A DNA stretch of 64,000 nt from JAZKBN01 sp040388605 (GCA_040388605.1 JAZKBN010000060.1:8027-72026); one strand, 5' to 3'; counted from the stretch's first letter, positions 47,101 through 56,694 are shown. Numbers and translations: made by a program. The notes: generated from the letters alone by a model not told the origin.

Positions 47101-48957
47101 TCTGCTGCGACTAATGCTGTTAGCTATACTTACGCCGTAACAGGTTCAGGTAACAGCATTACCAATGCCGGGGTGGCAACCTGGGGCAGCGGATTTACCG
47201 GCACAGCCACAGTTACGGTAACGGCTTGGGGGTGCACCGGCGCCGGCAGTTCAAACTCGGTTAGTGTAATGGTGTCGGCACCCGGTACCTGGTGGGGGTA
47301 TACCGACGGCAGTTGGGCTAACCCGGCTAACTGGGCCGGCGGGCTTCCTTCAGCATCAAAAGATATAAGCATTAGCACACTTTACGGAAGCAGCCAGCCG
47401 GCAATAACCGGAACAGCGAACGTCCGTAATGTTGCAATCGCAGCAGGGGCAAGCCTTTCGGTAGCATCCGGCGCAACACTTAATATTTCAGGAGATGCAA
47501 CAGTTTCCGGTACATTCAGCCCTTCAGCGGGCAGCACAGTTAATTTCTCGGGCAACGATTTGCAGAGTCTTCCGTCAGCTTTTTATGGTAATTTAAGTAT
47601 CAACAGCAGCGGCGGTGCAGTACTCAGTGGTAATGCCTCCGTATCAGGAATACTGAACCTGGGCAGCAGCTCAACACTGAACCTGAATGGTAAGGACATT
47701 ACAATTAACGGAACAGTTTCAGGTTCGGGCACTGTAAGATCAACTTCTGCAAGTAACCTTAACATTGGCGGCAGCGGAAATATGGGCTCCGTTAACTTTA
47801 CTGACGGTTCAGCTTTAAATAACCTTACAATGAACCGCAGTTCTTCAGGGTATGCCACTTTGGGAAGCAATTTGTCGGTAATCGGCGTGCTTACTGTTAC
47901 GCAAGGTATTCTTTCAACGGGTTCGAACAGGATAACATTAGGCAGTAACGCATCACTTCTTGGCGAAAGCGACAATGCATACGTATTCGGCTCAATAGAG
48001 GTAACACATAATACACTGCAGAACGTTACCGATACTTATGGCAACATAGGCGTGGTAATTACGGCAAAGGGTGCAAACCCGGGTAATACCTATGTGCTTC
48101 GAAATATAGGTACTGATGTTACCGGTTATAATATGAGCCACGGCCTGAAGCGCAGGTACACCATTACACCGGCCAACGACGCAAACCTTGACGCCACTTT
48201 TATTTTCCGGTATCTCACCGGTACGAACGAGCTCAACAACCTGGGAACATCAAATCTTACCCTTTATAAAAGCACCAACAGCGGGCTTACCTGGCTTAAG
48301 GTTGACAGCTGCTTTATAGATGCATCCGCAAAAACAATTACTGCAAAGCATGTAAACAGTTTCTCTGACTGGGCCGCTGCCGACAAAGCTTCGCCATTAC
48401 CTGTAACCCTGCTTAATTTTACCGGCAACATGGCAGATGGCCGTACCGTGCTGCGTTGGAGCACTGCAAATGAAAACAATAACCTTGGCTTTACCATATT
48501 GCGCAGCAACCATTGTCAGGCAGATAATTTTGAAAAAAGGGGCTTCGTGCCGGGAGCCGGTAATTCGTTTTCAGTAAAGGACTACACATTCATCGACAGT
48601 CTTAATTCAGCTGATGCATACTACCAATTGCTGCAAACAGATTATAACGGTAAACGAGAACTCTCGCCGGTAATACATGTGGGCAGTCGTAATAAGCCCG
48701 CCGCCGATTGGGAAGCCTTAGTATATCCCAACCCGATTCAGGGATCGGCAGGTATCAGTATTCAAAGCCTGTCAGCGGAAACGATTAATGTGGAGGTGCT
48801 TACTGCTAACGGAGAAAGGGTGCATCAGAATATTATGCAGTTGCAGCCGGGTCTGAATCTTAGCCGCATAGATTTTTCGGCTTTGCCGTCTGCGGTGTAC
48901 TTTATAAAGTTGCAATCCGCAGCCGGCGTTAAGGTGCTGAGGGCGGTTAAAGAGTAG
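41191..48957 (+). CDS. Giant modular surface protein with NHL-like, DUF11-like and Ig-like repeats and T9SS sorting tail
   Basis: This 2588-residue protein has a signal peptide (about 18-38). Order by nucleotide: Ig-like domain (41344-41570); NHL-like propeller A (41575-42550); DUF11-like domain A (42551-42930); four Ig-like domains (42930-43835); propeller B (43836-44815); DUF11-like B (44816-45190); Ig-like (45191-45415); propeller C (45416-46400); DUF11-like C (46401-46780). Then come Ig- and PKD-like domains to 47280, a WANPANW-type fibrous beta region to about 48000, an FN3-like domain with LRWSTANENNN, and the type A T9SS tail beginning VYPNPIQGSAGISI. Ig-like units repeat LSTSYVLGANEAYLWS. 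Exported through the type IX system and probably anchored at the cell surface; adhesion is likely but inferred. Confidence 0.88.
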   Translation: MATQKTNYSKNTYRRAVRSLVAVSMALLLCAANSVAAKAKEKEIKNPQACTAPVITGTATICAGSATTLSTSYVLGANETYLWSDNSTGATLNAVTAGNYSLRIVNAVTPCTSAASNVITTTINTVPTPPTFTTGMGTSSTFTDNSGPSSVNLSCKGLKAIPGSTVRLYSSYDATSGYLFLNRISTIGNATFSPDGNKLAVSEYSSNRVVIYNTLPTSGSQVPDVAIGQTSVTGTTAGTSATQLSAPYGMTCTPDGKLLIADYNNNRVLVYYSIPTASGSAADLVLGQTSFTTATAATGASGLDHPTAIAVSPDGKLLVTEGGNRRTLVWNTFPTANGQAADVVIGQPDFATNSAGVTASKFSVCNGVSVNASGKLAIVDRGNARILIYNSIPTVNGADADVVIGKANFTSSAGACFSSSFLSPGSVCFTPEGKLLTIDEGCSKAPGFGTAPCQKANLFVSITSSSTASCATGTITYTVTVTNPGAYAVPDVAVGTGVPARLSFVSSSATTGAYNSAGDTWTIPSVPAGGSAVLTLTATVPASLVPQSLTAYAGITGVGYTETDYSNNGASVTLYVVPTPGISAGSTANLCPGGSVVLTSSAIAGGTWLWSTGAATQSITVSTASNPTVRFVSATGCTSAASAALPVTITSTPTISGTAAICSGSTTSLSTSYALGANEAYLWSNNSSGATLTTGTVGTYSLRIRNTVGCTSAASNTITVSTIALPATPAITGSGTVCAGAVTTLSTSRTLGANEAYLWSDNSSASNLTTGLAGSYTLRIRNTGTGCTSAASNAITVSLTALPSAPVITGTESICAGSTTTLSTSYVLGANEAYLWSNTSTGSTITTGTAGISYSLRVRNTVTGCTSAVSNVITTTLNTTPAAPAFTTGMSYSATANITSPGSVAISSKGIKAAGGLDFAALYSSADAVTPYLTLSRPSSRMVRCTFSPDGSKLLLSEPGNNRVVIYNTLPVSASQVPDVVIGQTSLSGTGAGVSSTQLNNPYGIFVTPGGRLLIADASNYRVLVYNTIPTANNAAADLVVGQPDFSTSSIGNAADKLGIAYGVTCSPAGKLIVSNSSCNRVHVWNTIPTTNGRPADVVIGQANLTTASSGTTDAKMYYPFEVTCNAKGRLAVTELGNQRILLYDSVPASNGAVANAVLGQPDFSSSTNGSGPAAFNAPCGAAFTPEGRFWAADQYNNRVSVYGSAPCQFSNLSVSISASAASVCAGSSITYTVTVTNPAAYAVPGTVIGAGVPAVFTYVSSSMSGGTYNSAGSTWTIPSLAAGATATLTVTGNIPFSAAGQTVKAYAAITGTAYTESDYSDNGSSAAVTVITTPVPTVTGVAEICAGSTTTLSAGYVLGANEAYLWSNNSSASTLTTAVAGTYSLRIRNTVTGCTSAAGNVITTTINTTPTAPAFTNGMSYTSTLACSKPLEAVISSKGIKAIGGNEYVALYSTPDATTPYLTLNRPGVDIPKCAFSPDGNKLIIPESNSNRVVVYNSLPITGDQAPDVVIGQTSMSGSNFGISATLVGRPFDISVTNNGRLLITDITGNRILVYNTIPTVNGAAADLVLGQANFTSTSNSNSAVKMNYPNGVTCSPEGKLIAGSSGDNRVLVWNTFPVTNGQPADVVIGQPNFTTYTSGLSAAKMYNPSGVATDATGRLAVSDNSNSRVLLYNSIPTANGASADIVLGQPDFTSNGVGVGPAALIESYGLNFTADGRLLTDDYYNNRVLTFGVAPCQLSNLSVSISASAASLCAGSSLTYTVTVTNPAAYAVPGTVIGAGVPAVFTYVSSFASTGSYNSAGSSWTIPSLAAGATETLTFTGNIPVSAKAGNLIAYAAIAGTGFVETDYSNNGASAAVTVIAAPATPTITPGSSVAVCTGGSIVLTCSAIAGGSCLWSTGEVTQSITVSSASSLTVRTIGASGCTSAASTPVIVTITPLQGTPSVPAFITALSPAAPLRAVSGGSTAFTSAATNAVSYTYAVTGSGNSITNAGVATWGSGFTGTATVTVTAWGCTGAGSSNSVSVMVSAPGTWWGYTDGSWANPANWAGGLPSASKDISISTLYGSSQPAITGTANVRNVAIAAGASLSVASGATLNISGDATVSGTFSPSAGSTVNFSGNDLQSLPSAFYGNLSINSSGGAVLSGNASVSGILNLGSSSTLNLNGKDITINGTVSGSGTVRSTSASNLNIGGSGNMGSVNFTDGSALNNLTMNRSSSGYATLGSNLSVIGVLTVTQGILSTGSNRITLGSNASLLGESDNAYVFGSIEVTHNTLQNVTDTYGNIGVVITAKGANPGNTYVLRNIGTDVTGYNMSHGLKRRYTITPANDANLDATFIFRYLTGTNELNNLGTSNLTLYKSTNSGLTWLKVDSCFIDASAKTITAKHVNSFSDWAAADKASPLPVTLLNFTGNMADGRTVLRWSTANENNNLGFTILRSNHCQADNFEKRGFVPGAGNSFSVKDYTFIDSLNSADAYYQLLQTDYNGKRELSPVIHVGSRNKPAADWEALVYPNPIQGSAGISIQSLSAETINVEVLTANGERVHQNIMQLQPGLNLSRIDFSALPSAVYFIKLQSAAGVKVLRAVKE

Positions 48958-49235
48958 TACAGCTGTCCTAAAAGTACTTTTCACTTGAATTCGCTTTCCT
49001 TAAAGTCCGGAGATAGCAGCATTATATTAACAGTGAAAGAAGACAGGTTAAAACATGCATCGTAATTCAGGTACGCAAAGAGCAGCCGGCAGGGCAGCTG
49101 AATCCGGCTAAATAGTTACAATATGCAGTGCTTATTTGCCACTCATAAAAAAACAATAGCCGGAACGGAGCTTAAAGGGTAACTATGACCCAGGTGAACT
49201 ACCTGCATTCGGGGTTCCCTTTTAAGTCTTAGACT

Positions 49236-51685
49236 ATGAAATTAGAATTCGTGGCTTTTTTAGTCGCATGCTTTTGTATAACACCGTTTTTTGTAAGCGC
49301 GCAAAACAATTTCCAACTCAGTGGCAAAATTATAAGCCCCGACAATAATACCTTGGAGGGCGCAGGGGTATACCTGCTAAAGGCATCAGATTCAAGCCTG
49401 GTAAAAACTGCCTTAACCGATGAAACAGGTAACTATATTTTCAGCAAACAGGCCGCCGGAGATTATAGGCTGTCTGTTACTATGATTGGGTTCGGTCCTG
49501 TTAAAATTGGCCCTTTCAGTTTGGCAGCTGACAAAAGGCTGCAAGACATTGTTCTTAAAGCTGCCGGCAAAGCCTTGCAGGAAGTAACCATTAACACCTC
49601 CCGCCCATTCATACGGCAGGAAATAGATAGGACTATAATTAGTCCTGAAGCAATTATCAGCAATACCGGCGGTACTGCCTTAGATGTATTGGAAAAAGCG
49701 CCGGGTGTAATAATTGATCAGAACGGTGATATAAGCCTGAAAGGAAAAGGCGTAACCATCTTTATAGACGGTAAGCCGGCTTATCTTTCCGGAACAGATT
49801 TGCAAAGCTACCTGCGTTCGCTAAGTTCGGCCGGTATTGACCAGTTGGAATTAATGACCAACCCGCCTGCAAAATATGATGCGGCAGGCAGCGGGGGAAT
49901 CATTAACATACGGACAAAGAGAAGCAAGGTAAAGGGCTTTAACGGAAGCCTTAATCTAAGCTATATACAAGGCCGATACGCCAAAACCATTAACAGCCTG
50001 AACTTTAACTACAGGAACGGTAAGCTGAATGTAACAGGTAACCTTAGCTATAGCTACGGTAATAATTTTACTGATCTTACCATTAACAGGCACTTTACTG
50101 ATGCCTCCGGCAATCCTGTCAGCAATTTTGTGCAGAGTTCCTATATACGCAGCCGGAGCAATAATTACCTGGCTAAGATTGGGGCAGACTACTACCTTTC
50201 TGAAAAAAGCACGTTGGGGCTAAATCTAACAGGACTTTACAATCCGCAAAGGAGGAGCACGCCGGTAAAAAGCAGCTTTTCTAACCCGGCCGATATACCC
50301 GATTCAACCATTTTTGCAGCAAATGAGCAGCAAAATATGCTTAGTAACGGCGGGGTAAACCTGAACTTTCGGCATGTGTACAAAAAAGAAGGGCCGGAGC
50401 TGAGCGCCGACATCGATTATCTGAATTACTATACCACTAACAATCAATCGTTCGATAACCGCAGTGTTTTGGCCAACGGAAACCAGATAGGTAATAACTA
50501 CCTGCTCACAGGCAGCCTGCCTGCACATCTCAATATCTATTCTGCTAAAGTCGATTATGAGCATCCTTTCGCCGCCGGCCTGAAACTGGATGCAGGCCTC
50601 AAATCAAGCTACACGCATACCGATAACCTGGCCGAATATTTTTATACATCGGGCGGCAGTACCCAGCCGGATTATAACAAAACCAATCATTTCCTGTATA
50701 AGGAAAACATTAATGCAGGCTATGCAAATGCCTCAGGAAGCTATAAGCACTTTTCTTACCAGGCAGGGCTGCGCATGGAAAGCACTTTGTCTGACGGTCA
50801 TCAGTTGGGAAATATACAGAAACCTGATTCAGTATTTAGAAGAACATATACAAGCTTGTTTCCTACCGCTTACCTGCAATATAAAGTCGACAGCTCCGGT
50901 ATTAATACTATAGGTATTGATTACGGCCGACGTATTAACCGACCNNNNNNNNNNATTACCAGGACCTGAACCCGTTCATTTCGCCATTAGATAAGTTTAC
51001 CTTTTATAATGGAAATCCTTTTTTACGACCCTCTTTTTCTGACAATTTTGAATTGTCGCATACATACCACGACCGTTATACAACAACGCTCAGCTACAGC
51101 AGCACAAGTAATGAGGTAAGCGAAACCATTGAGATAGTAAACGGCATTTATTACAGTCGCCCGGGAAATATTGGTAAAACCACGGTAATAAACATGTCTT
51201 TCGATGCCACGCTTGACCCTGCCGCCTGGCTCAATATCCAGTTCCACAGTCATGCAGCGCAAATTCATTCAGTTAGCAATTTCTATACAGGGTTGCTTAA
51301 CACCAAAGGCACTTATTACTTCGTAAGGCCCGTGCTCAGCTTTAAGCCCGGTAAAGACTGGACACTTCAGCTTGACGGCTTCTACCAAAGTAAAATCACC
51401 AGCGCCCAGTTTGTTATCCAAGGTAAAAGAAAGATCAACTTTGCTGCATCTAAAAAACTATCTCCGGCCGCTACTATAAAACTCGTGATTAATGATGCTT
51501 TTTACACATTCCGTACGTTGGGTACCATTAATAACCTTAGCCAGACAACAGCCGACTGGACTAACTTCGGCGATACAAGAACCTTAGTGCTGTCCTTATC
51601 TTACCGTTTCGGTAAAGCAGTCTCAAACGAGCGCAGGCATGAAGCCAACGGCGTTGAAAGCGAGCAGAACAGGGTAAAGAATTAA
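49236..51685 (+). CDS. Outer-membrane TonB-type beta-barrel receptor, assembly gap inside
   Basis: The protein has about 815 residues. A signal peptide (VACFCITPFFVSAQ) and a CarboxypepD_reg-like domain (LSGKIISPDNNTLEGAGVYL) open it. A plug-like domain (about 110-230; GGTALDVLEKAPGVIID; AAGSGGIINIRTKR) and an outer-membrane beta-barrel of the OMP_b-brl_3 type follow. Ten Ns at 50945-50954 change the frame (frame 3 before, frame 2 after); the later frame resumes YQDLNPFISPLDKFTFYNGN, a family motif. Substrate unknown; no SusD partner is adjacent. Confidence 0.85.
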
Positions 51686-51869
51686 TTGTGAAGTACTGTT
51701 GTAAAACCTGACTGTTGGTTAAGCGGATAAACCACACGAAAACTCCCTGCTTCTGACGGTGGAGAATTCAGTGATATTGACATGTGATTTCGATTTAAAC
51801 TGATTACGGGAACAAAGTCTTAAAGCTGTGTGAGCAGGCCTGTTTTTGAAGGTTTTAACAACATTAGCT

Positions 51870-52055
51870 ATGGCCAATACTACACTTAGCATGAGTAAGA
51901 TCGTACAGATTTTAAAACTTTACGGCAAAGGCCGGAGCAAGCTGTCGATATCTTCGCAGACGGGTACAACCTGTACTAAGGCCAAAATGCCTCTTGCTGC
52001 CCTGGATGCGGGCGGCTTCAGTTACGAAGAGATTTGTGCCCTTAACGACATTTAA
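51870..52055 (+). pseudogene. IS21-family transposase (istA) N-terminal relic
   Basis: This stretch encodes MANTTLSMSKIVQILKLYGK and then GRSKLSISSQTG, the N-terminal HTH of IS21 IstA, and ends AALDAGGFSYEEICALNDI before a stop. The rest of istA and istB are absent, so this is a remnant. It marks the left edge of the mobile region. Confidence 0.7.
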
Positions 52056-52259
52056 TGTAGAGCCTTGGCTGAAATTTTTCGACCACCAAGGCTTTCTCTT
52101 CTTTGTTCAGGGCAGTGCTTACAGTGGTGCTGAACAATCAGTCACCAGCTCCGGCTCAAAAGCCTTAAGGGGCAGAATGTTTTGAGAAACATCCCACTTG
52201 TGCATTCGTTAACTTCGGTAGCTGAAAGGCTCCATAGCTTGCTGTTTCTTGCTATTATA

Positions 52260-52425
52260 GCCATATTGCCCCGAATAGCTAAGCTGCTAATCATTGCCTT
52301 GGCAGAGATCAAATCTATAAATTTTACATCTAAGCGTTTTACATTAAGATGGCGTCTTATACTCTTGACAACCGGCACGCCTCTTCAATGGTCAATGAAC
52401 CTCAAATAGAGGTAAAGGCAAATAA
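52260..52425 (+). pseudogene. Probable relic of an excisionase-like HTH gene (copy 0)
   Basis: Heavily decayed. The last 50 bases (52398-52449) align with those at 55348-55400 (shared cctg.ata.gctttcctatat and aacctc..). A fragment INFTSKRF recalls the NFTSARGK of the copy at 55.2 kb. No intact frame remains. Confidence 0.35.
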
Positions 52426-52614
52426 TGACCTGTATATGCTTTCCTATATAATGCAGAACACTCTTTTGAGGGCGCTTTTCGTGTTGTCTGGGGTAAAATA
52501 TAACCAAAGGTTGTATGCTGTTTTATTTGATAAAGGAGCCTTTGCATCTTGGTTAGTAGTAAACAAAAAATTCTGAAATTCTGTACCATGCCACTATCGT
52601 AATATCTTTGCCCT

Positions 52615-52944
52615 GTGAAGTTTCTCTGCCTTATTCTGTCTCTGCTTGTTGTACTGCTTTCAGTACGCCCATGCTGCGCGGAGGATAATTGTATGGAGGA
52701 TACCATTGAACGAGCGGAACAATGCAGCAAGTCACCGAACGAAGGAGAACACGAAAAACAATGCAGGGACTGCTCACCGTTTTTCTCCTGCGGCTCCTGC
52801 ACGGGCTTTATTCCTGCACAGCCTTTCACCCTTACATTGCAGTTACAGATTGAAGAGGTGCCTTTTATTATTTACACATCCTATCAGCAACCTGATTTAA
52901 AGGATGTAACGCTTGCCATCTGGCAACCGCCGAAATTGAGTTAA
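52615..52944 (+). CDS. DUF6660-like small secreted protein
   Basis: The protein has 109 residues with GTG start at 52615. A signal peptide (CLILSLLVVLLSVRPCCA) is followed by a cysteine-rich stretch (CSKSPNEGEHEKQCRDCSPFF, SCGSC) and a beta-like C terminus. This fits the DUF6660 family, which stands in front of TonB-dependent receptors in metal-handling loci of Bacteroidota. It is 60 bases upstream of such a receptor. The many cysteines suggest metal binding; this is inference. Confidence 0.65.
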   Translation: MKFLCLILSLLVVLLSVRPCCAEDNCMEDTIERAEQCSKSPNEGEHEKQCRDCSPFFSCGSCTGFIPAQPFTLTLQLQIEEVPFIIYTSYQQPDLKDVTLAIWQPPKLS

Positions 52945-53004
52945 TACCCTCTTTTTACAGCCTGGTTACGGCTGCTCACAGGTATTAGCATTACACAAAA
53001 TCCA

Positions 53005-55185
53005 ATGAAATCACTTTATGTGCTCATAGCGGCACTGTTATATACATCCCTTGCCTTTTCTCAAAATTCCTTTAACGCCGTTATTAAAGACGGTAAAACA
53101 AATGAAGTCCTGACCGGGGCAAACGTCCTGTTCGAAGGCAGCAATCTTGGCGGCATTACCAATACATCTGGTAATGTTACCATCTCATCCATTCCTGCCG
53201 GAAAGCACGTGATACAGTTTCGCTTTATGGGCTATGAAACCCGGTTCGATACGCTGACTTTTCCCTTAGTTCAACAAGAGCCTATAGTGATACTGCTCAA
53301 CCCGGAAGACGAAGCCGAGGAGTCCGAAGAAGTAACCATAACCGCCACACGCGGCACCCGCACCATTTCAAATATCCCCACACGGGTGGAAGTAATAGAC
53401 GGAGAGGAATTGGACGAAAAAGGCAACATGAAGCCGGGCGACATTCGTATGTTGCTTGCCGAAAGTACAGGCATTCAAACACAGCAGACTTCTGCCACCA
53501 GCGCCAATTCAAGTATCAGAATACAGGGCCTTGACGGTAAATACACCCAAATTATCCGCGACGGATTCCCGCTGTATTCCGGCTTTTCAGGCGGCTTGGG
53601 CCTGCTACAGATTGCCCCGCTCGATTTGCAGCAGGTAGAGGTTATTAAAGGTTCTGCATCCACGCTTTACGGTGGCGGTGCCATTGCCGGGCTGGTGAAC
53701 CTCGTATCTAAAACGCCCACCGATGAGCGGCAAATGAATTTCATGCTCAACGGAACCTCGGCAAAAGGGTTAGATGCAAGCATGTTCTACGCACAGAAAT
53801 TCAATAGGCTCGGTACCACGGTGTTCGCGGCCTACAACTACGGCAACGCCTACGACCCGGCAAGTATCGGGCTCACGGCCATTCCAAAGTTTAACCGCTT
53901 CACGCTTAATCCTAAGCTGTACGTTTATATCAACGACCGGACGAACTTTTACGCAGGTATTAACGGAACTGTTGAAAACCGTATCGGCGGTGATGTGGAC
54001 TATATAGAAGGGCGCGGCAGCACACAGCACAGCTATTTCGAGGAAAACAAAACAGACCGTTTCAGCACACAGGCACAGTTTGACCATAAGCTGAACGACA
54101 AGGAAAAACTGACCTTTAAAAACAGTGTCAGCTACTTCGACCGTTCCATAGCATTGCCCGATTACAGGTTCTCAGGCATTCAGTTCTCCTCTTACAGCGA
54201 AGCCAACTATTCCCGCTCCGGCGAAAAAGCAGATTGGGTTGCAGGTGTAAACTATTGGACGGAGAAGTTTAGCGAAAATAAAGCAGGCAGCTTTCCTGTG
54301 CGTGATTATAACTACAAAACCATCGGCGGCTTTGTGCAGAATACCTGGGACATTGCACCGAAGTTCACTTTGGAGTCGGGTCTCCGGGGTGATTACCATA
54401 ATGAGTATGGCTTCTTCCTACTGCCAAGGCTGTCAGCCATGCTGAAGCTCAACGAGCATTTTACCACGCGCCTCGGCGGAGGGTTTGGCTACAAGGCACC
54501 AAGCGTGTTTACCGAGGATGCCGAGCGCATACAGTTCAGGAATGTGCTTCCGATAAACATTTCCGGTACCAAAGCTGAAAGGTCTTTCGGGGCTAACTAT
54601 GATGTGAACTACCGTACCCGTCTTTTCGACAACGCTGTCGGGTTCAGCATCAACCACATGTTCTTCTATACCCGCATCAACAACCCCATCCTGCTTACCG
54701 CTTTGGCAGACGGCAACCCGCAATACATCCAGCCAGCCGGTAATGTGAACACAAGGGGCATGGAAACAAACGTAAAGCTGACCTATGCCGACTTTAAGCT
54801 GTTTATAGGTTATACTTTCGCCGATGTGAGGCAGGACAGAAACGGCACATCAGTAACCTACCCGCTTGTTTCCAAAAACCGCCTGAACAATGTGCTTATG
54901 TACGAGATTGAGGAAAAATGGAAGATAGGGCTTGAAGCATACTACTTCAGTCCGCAGCATCTGAGCGACGGAACCATAGGGAAAAGCTATTGGATAATGG
55001 GCTTTATGGCAGAAAAGCTGTGGGAACACTTTTCCGTATTCGCCAATTTCGAGAACTTCACCGATACCCGGCAGACGAGGTTCGGCAATATTTACACAGG
55101 TAGTATCACAAGTCCCACATTTAAAGAGATTTATGCTCCGCTCGACGGTTTTGTGGTGAACGGCGGGCTGAAGCTCAGGCTTTAG
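53005..55185 (+). CDS. TonB-dependent receptor
   Basis: This 726-residue outer-membrane receptor has a signal peptide (IAALLYTSLAFSQ) and a CarboxypepD_reg-like domain (about 25-105). A plug (about 120-230; TISNIPTRVEVIDGEEL; RIQGLDGKYTQIIRDGFPL; EVIKGSASTLYGGGAIAGLV) and a 22-strand barrel follow. The end, FVVNGGLKLRL, is typical. Pairing with a DUF6660 gene suggests uptake of a metal or metal complex. Reading frame intact, unlike its neighbours, so it may be the selected cargo of the element. Confidence 0.9.
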   Translation: MKSLYVLIAALLYTSLAFSQNSFNAVIKDGKTNEVLTGANVLFEGSNLGGITNTSGNVTISSIPAGKHVIQFRFMGYETRFDTLTFPLVQQEPIVILLNPEDEAEESEEVTITATRGTRTISNIPTRVEVIDGEELDEKGNMKPGDIRMLLAESTGIQTQQTSATSANSSIRIQGLDGKYTQIIRDGFPLYSGFSGGLGLLQIAPLDLQQVEVIKGSASTLYGGGAIAGLVNLVSKTPTDERQMNFMLNGTSAKGLDASMFYAQKFNRLGTTVFAAYNYGNAYDPASIGLTAIPKFNRFTLNPKLYVYINDRTNFYAGINGTVENRIGGDVDYIEGRGSTQHSYFEENKTDRFSTQAQFDHKLNDKEKLTFKNSVSYFDRSIALPDYRFSGIQFSSYSEANYSRSGEKADWVAGVNYWTEKFSENKAGSFPVRDYNYKTIGGFVQNTWDIAPKFTLESGLRGDYHNEYGFFLLPRLSAMLKLNEHFTTRLGGGFGYKAPSVFTEDAERIQFRNVLPINISGTKAERSFGANYDVNYRTRLFDNAVGFSINHMFFYTRINNPILLTALADGNPQYIQPAGNVNTRGMETNVKLTYADFKLFIGYTFADVRQDRNGTSVTYPLVSKNRLNNVLMYEIEEKWKIGLEAYYFSPQHLSDGTIGKSYWIMGFMAEKLWEHFSVFANFENFTDTRQTRFGNIYTGSITSPTFKEIYAPLDGFVVNGGLKLRL

Positions 55186-55203
55186 ATATTGAGCAACATG
55201 GCT

Positions 55204-55376
55204 CATCCAAAATCAAAAATCTCGCTTATGGTGAAACGATAAAATTTCACATCCGCACGTGGAAAAGACTTCCATGCCGAGTATCTGTACAGATGACCTG
55301 TATGTATATTTTCCTGTATAGGTTTACCATCATAGAGGAACAAAAGTCAAACCTCCGTATCGGTAAAGTCAGGTAA
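55204..55376 (+). pseudogene. Relic of an excisionase-like HTH gene (copy 1)
   Basis: Pieces of the HTH_17 pattern remain: SKISLMVKR, then a stop, then NFTSARGKDFHAEYL, and in another frame the tail KSNLRIGKVR before TAA at 55374-55376. The tail matches that of the copy at 59.1 kb (KTNLRIGGKR). Confidence 0.55.
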
Positions 55377-55397
55377 AGACCTGCATACGCTTTCCTA

Positions 55398-56344
55398 TAT
55401 GCCAATACCTTTCATTCGCTCGCCAATATTTATGAGACAGGCTACAGCCAACATGAAAAGGCCATTGCCTATCTGGACAGCGCCATAGCAATTGCGGAAG
55501 CGGCAGGGGACTATGATGAAATCTACATTTTCCTGCGCCGATAGGCAGGAGTGTATTACAATATGCAGAAATACGGTGAGGGTTTTTTCTGCTTTGACAC
55601 AATCCGTGAGATGGTACAGGCCCGTTTCAGCGATAAACTCCCCCAAGCTCACGCACAGGCCGAGTTAAATAATGAGCCCTGAAAAGAAAAAATGCAGAGT
55701 CGGAAGCAGCCTTATTTAAAACGAAAGCATATAAGGGTTCCGGCATCGCCCTTTCATTAGCGCTTATCGGTTTTCTGTTTTACAGATACGATGCAAAACG
55801 AAAAGCTGAAAAAGCGGAGCAACATAGGAGGGTAAAGGCAGAGAAAGGAGATATAGAGCGCAGGGCAGGGGCGGAAATGGCAGAGGCGGAAAAGAATGCC
55901 GCTGCGGCTGAGGAGCGCAGGTTGCAGGCAAGCCTGCAAAGGCGTCGGGAAATTGCGGGCCGTGCCGAGCTTCGGCAGCTAGTCGAAGATATAATCAGGG
56001 ACATTAAAGCTATGTCCGGAGAAAAGCAGGCAAGGCTGGAAGGGCATTTGGGCAAGCTTCTTATTTATATAAAAGGGAATTACGATCTGGAAGAATACTG
56101 CCGGGCATTCTTTGAAAAGCACCCAGGTTTTCTGCCCGGTATCGCTAAACGAACTGAGAAGAAACTCACGCAGGAGCAGGTTGCCCTGCTTGTATTTGTT
56201 GCCGAAGGACTTTCTCCCGCCCGTATGGCAGAGTTTCTGGAGGTGGAAACCAGGTCGGCGATCCGCTACAAAACCCGGCTCAGGGAGCAGCTTGACTTTG
56301 AAAATGCCAAAGACATGGACGACTGGCTGGAAAGTCTGCTGTAA
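55398..56344 (+). pseudogene. Broken TPR / membrane / HTH regulator
   Basis: The 5' part encodes a TPR unit (YANTFHSLANIYETGYSQHE, then AIAYLDSAIAIAEAAGDY) and runs into a TAG at 55542 and a TGA at 55680. After a shift into another frame within an A-rich run near 55685, it continues with a membrane span (ALSLALIGFLFYRY). A Glu/Ala/Arg coiled coil and a C-terminal HTH-like part (KKLTQEQVALLVFVAEGLSP, ending ESLL at 56344) follow. This is the architecture of Bacteroidota TPR-containing regulators. From ATG 55877 a 155-residue frame is still open. The N-terminal TPR array is missing. Confidence 0.6.
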
Positions 56345-56694
56345 ACGGCTTTGCGGTTTATTTACCTGTAAATTATACCTTCAGCAGCAAAAACCCAGCA
56401 GAAGACTGCCGGGTTGTATTCTTTGGCAGCCAAGGCGGAAAGTGGATACATAGTTTTGTTATTAATTGATTTTTATATGATTACTGTTTTTGTCGCGCTT
56501 TGAAGGGTGGACAAAGAGTGGACAGGCACCGGAAAGTAAATTCAGTTGTTTCACCTTTGGCGCAGCTAATACGGCAACGTAACAGCTGCCTGCTGCGCTT
56601 TGAATGCCTGAACAGGAGGCCTCCTCTGGCATATAAGCCTTGCGCTGTGCAGCCTTTGTCAAATTAATTCTCTCTCAGCTAAATGTGCTCAATC
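56345..56694. other. Region without a recognisable gene
   Basis: These 350 bases hold no protein-like frame. GTGGACA occurs twice near 56513-56530 (ggtggacaaagagtggaca). Nothing else is seen. Confidence 0.5.

Noticed and set aside
51846..51869. Upstream ATG of the IS21 relic
   Set aside because: Family members begin at MANTTLSM-like sequence; the extra eight residues are not family-like.
52182..52409. 75-residue frame containing RLILLTTGTPLQ, like a helicase motif
   Set aside because: The rest of the frame does not resemble a helicase; the stretch fits better as a decayed HTH relic, and the motif is probably chance.
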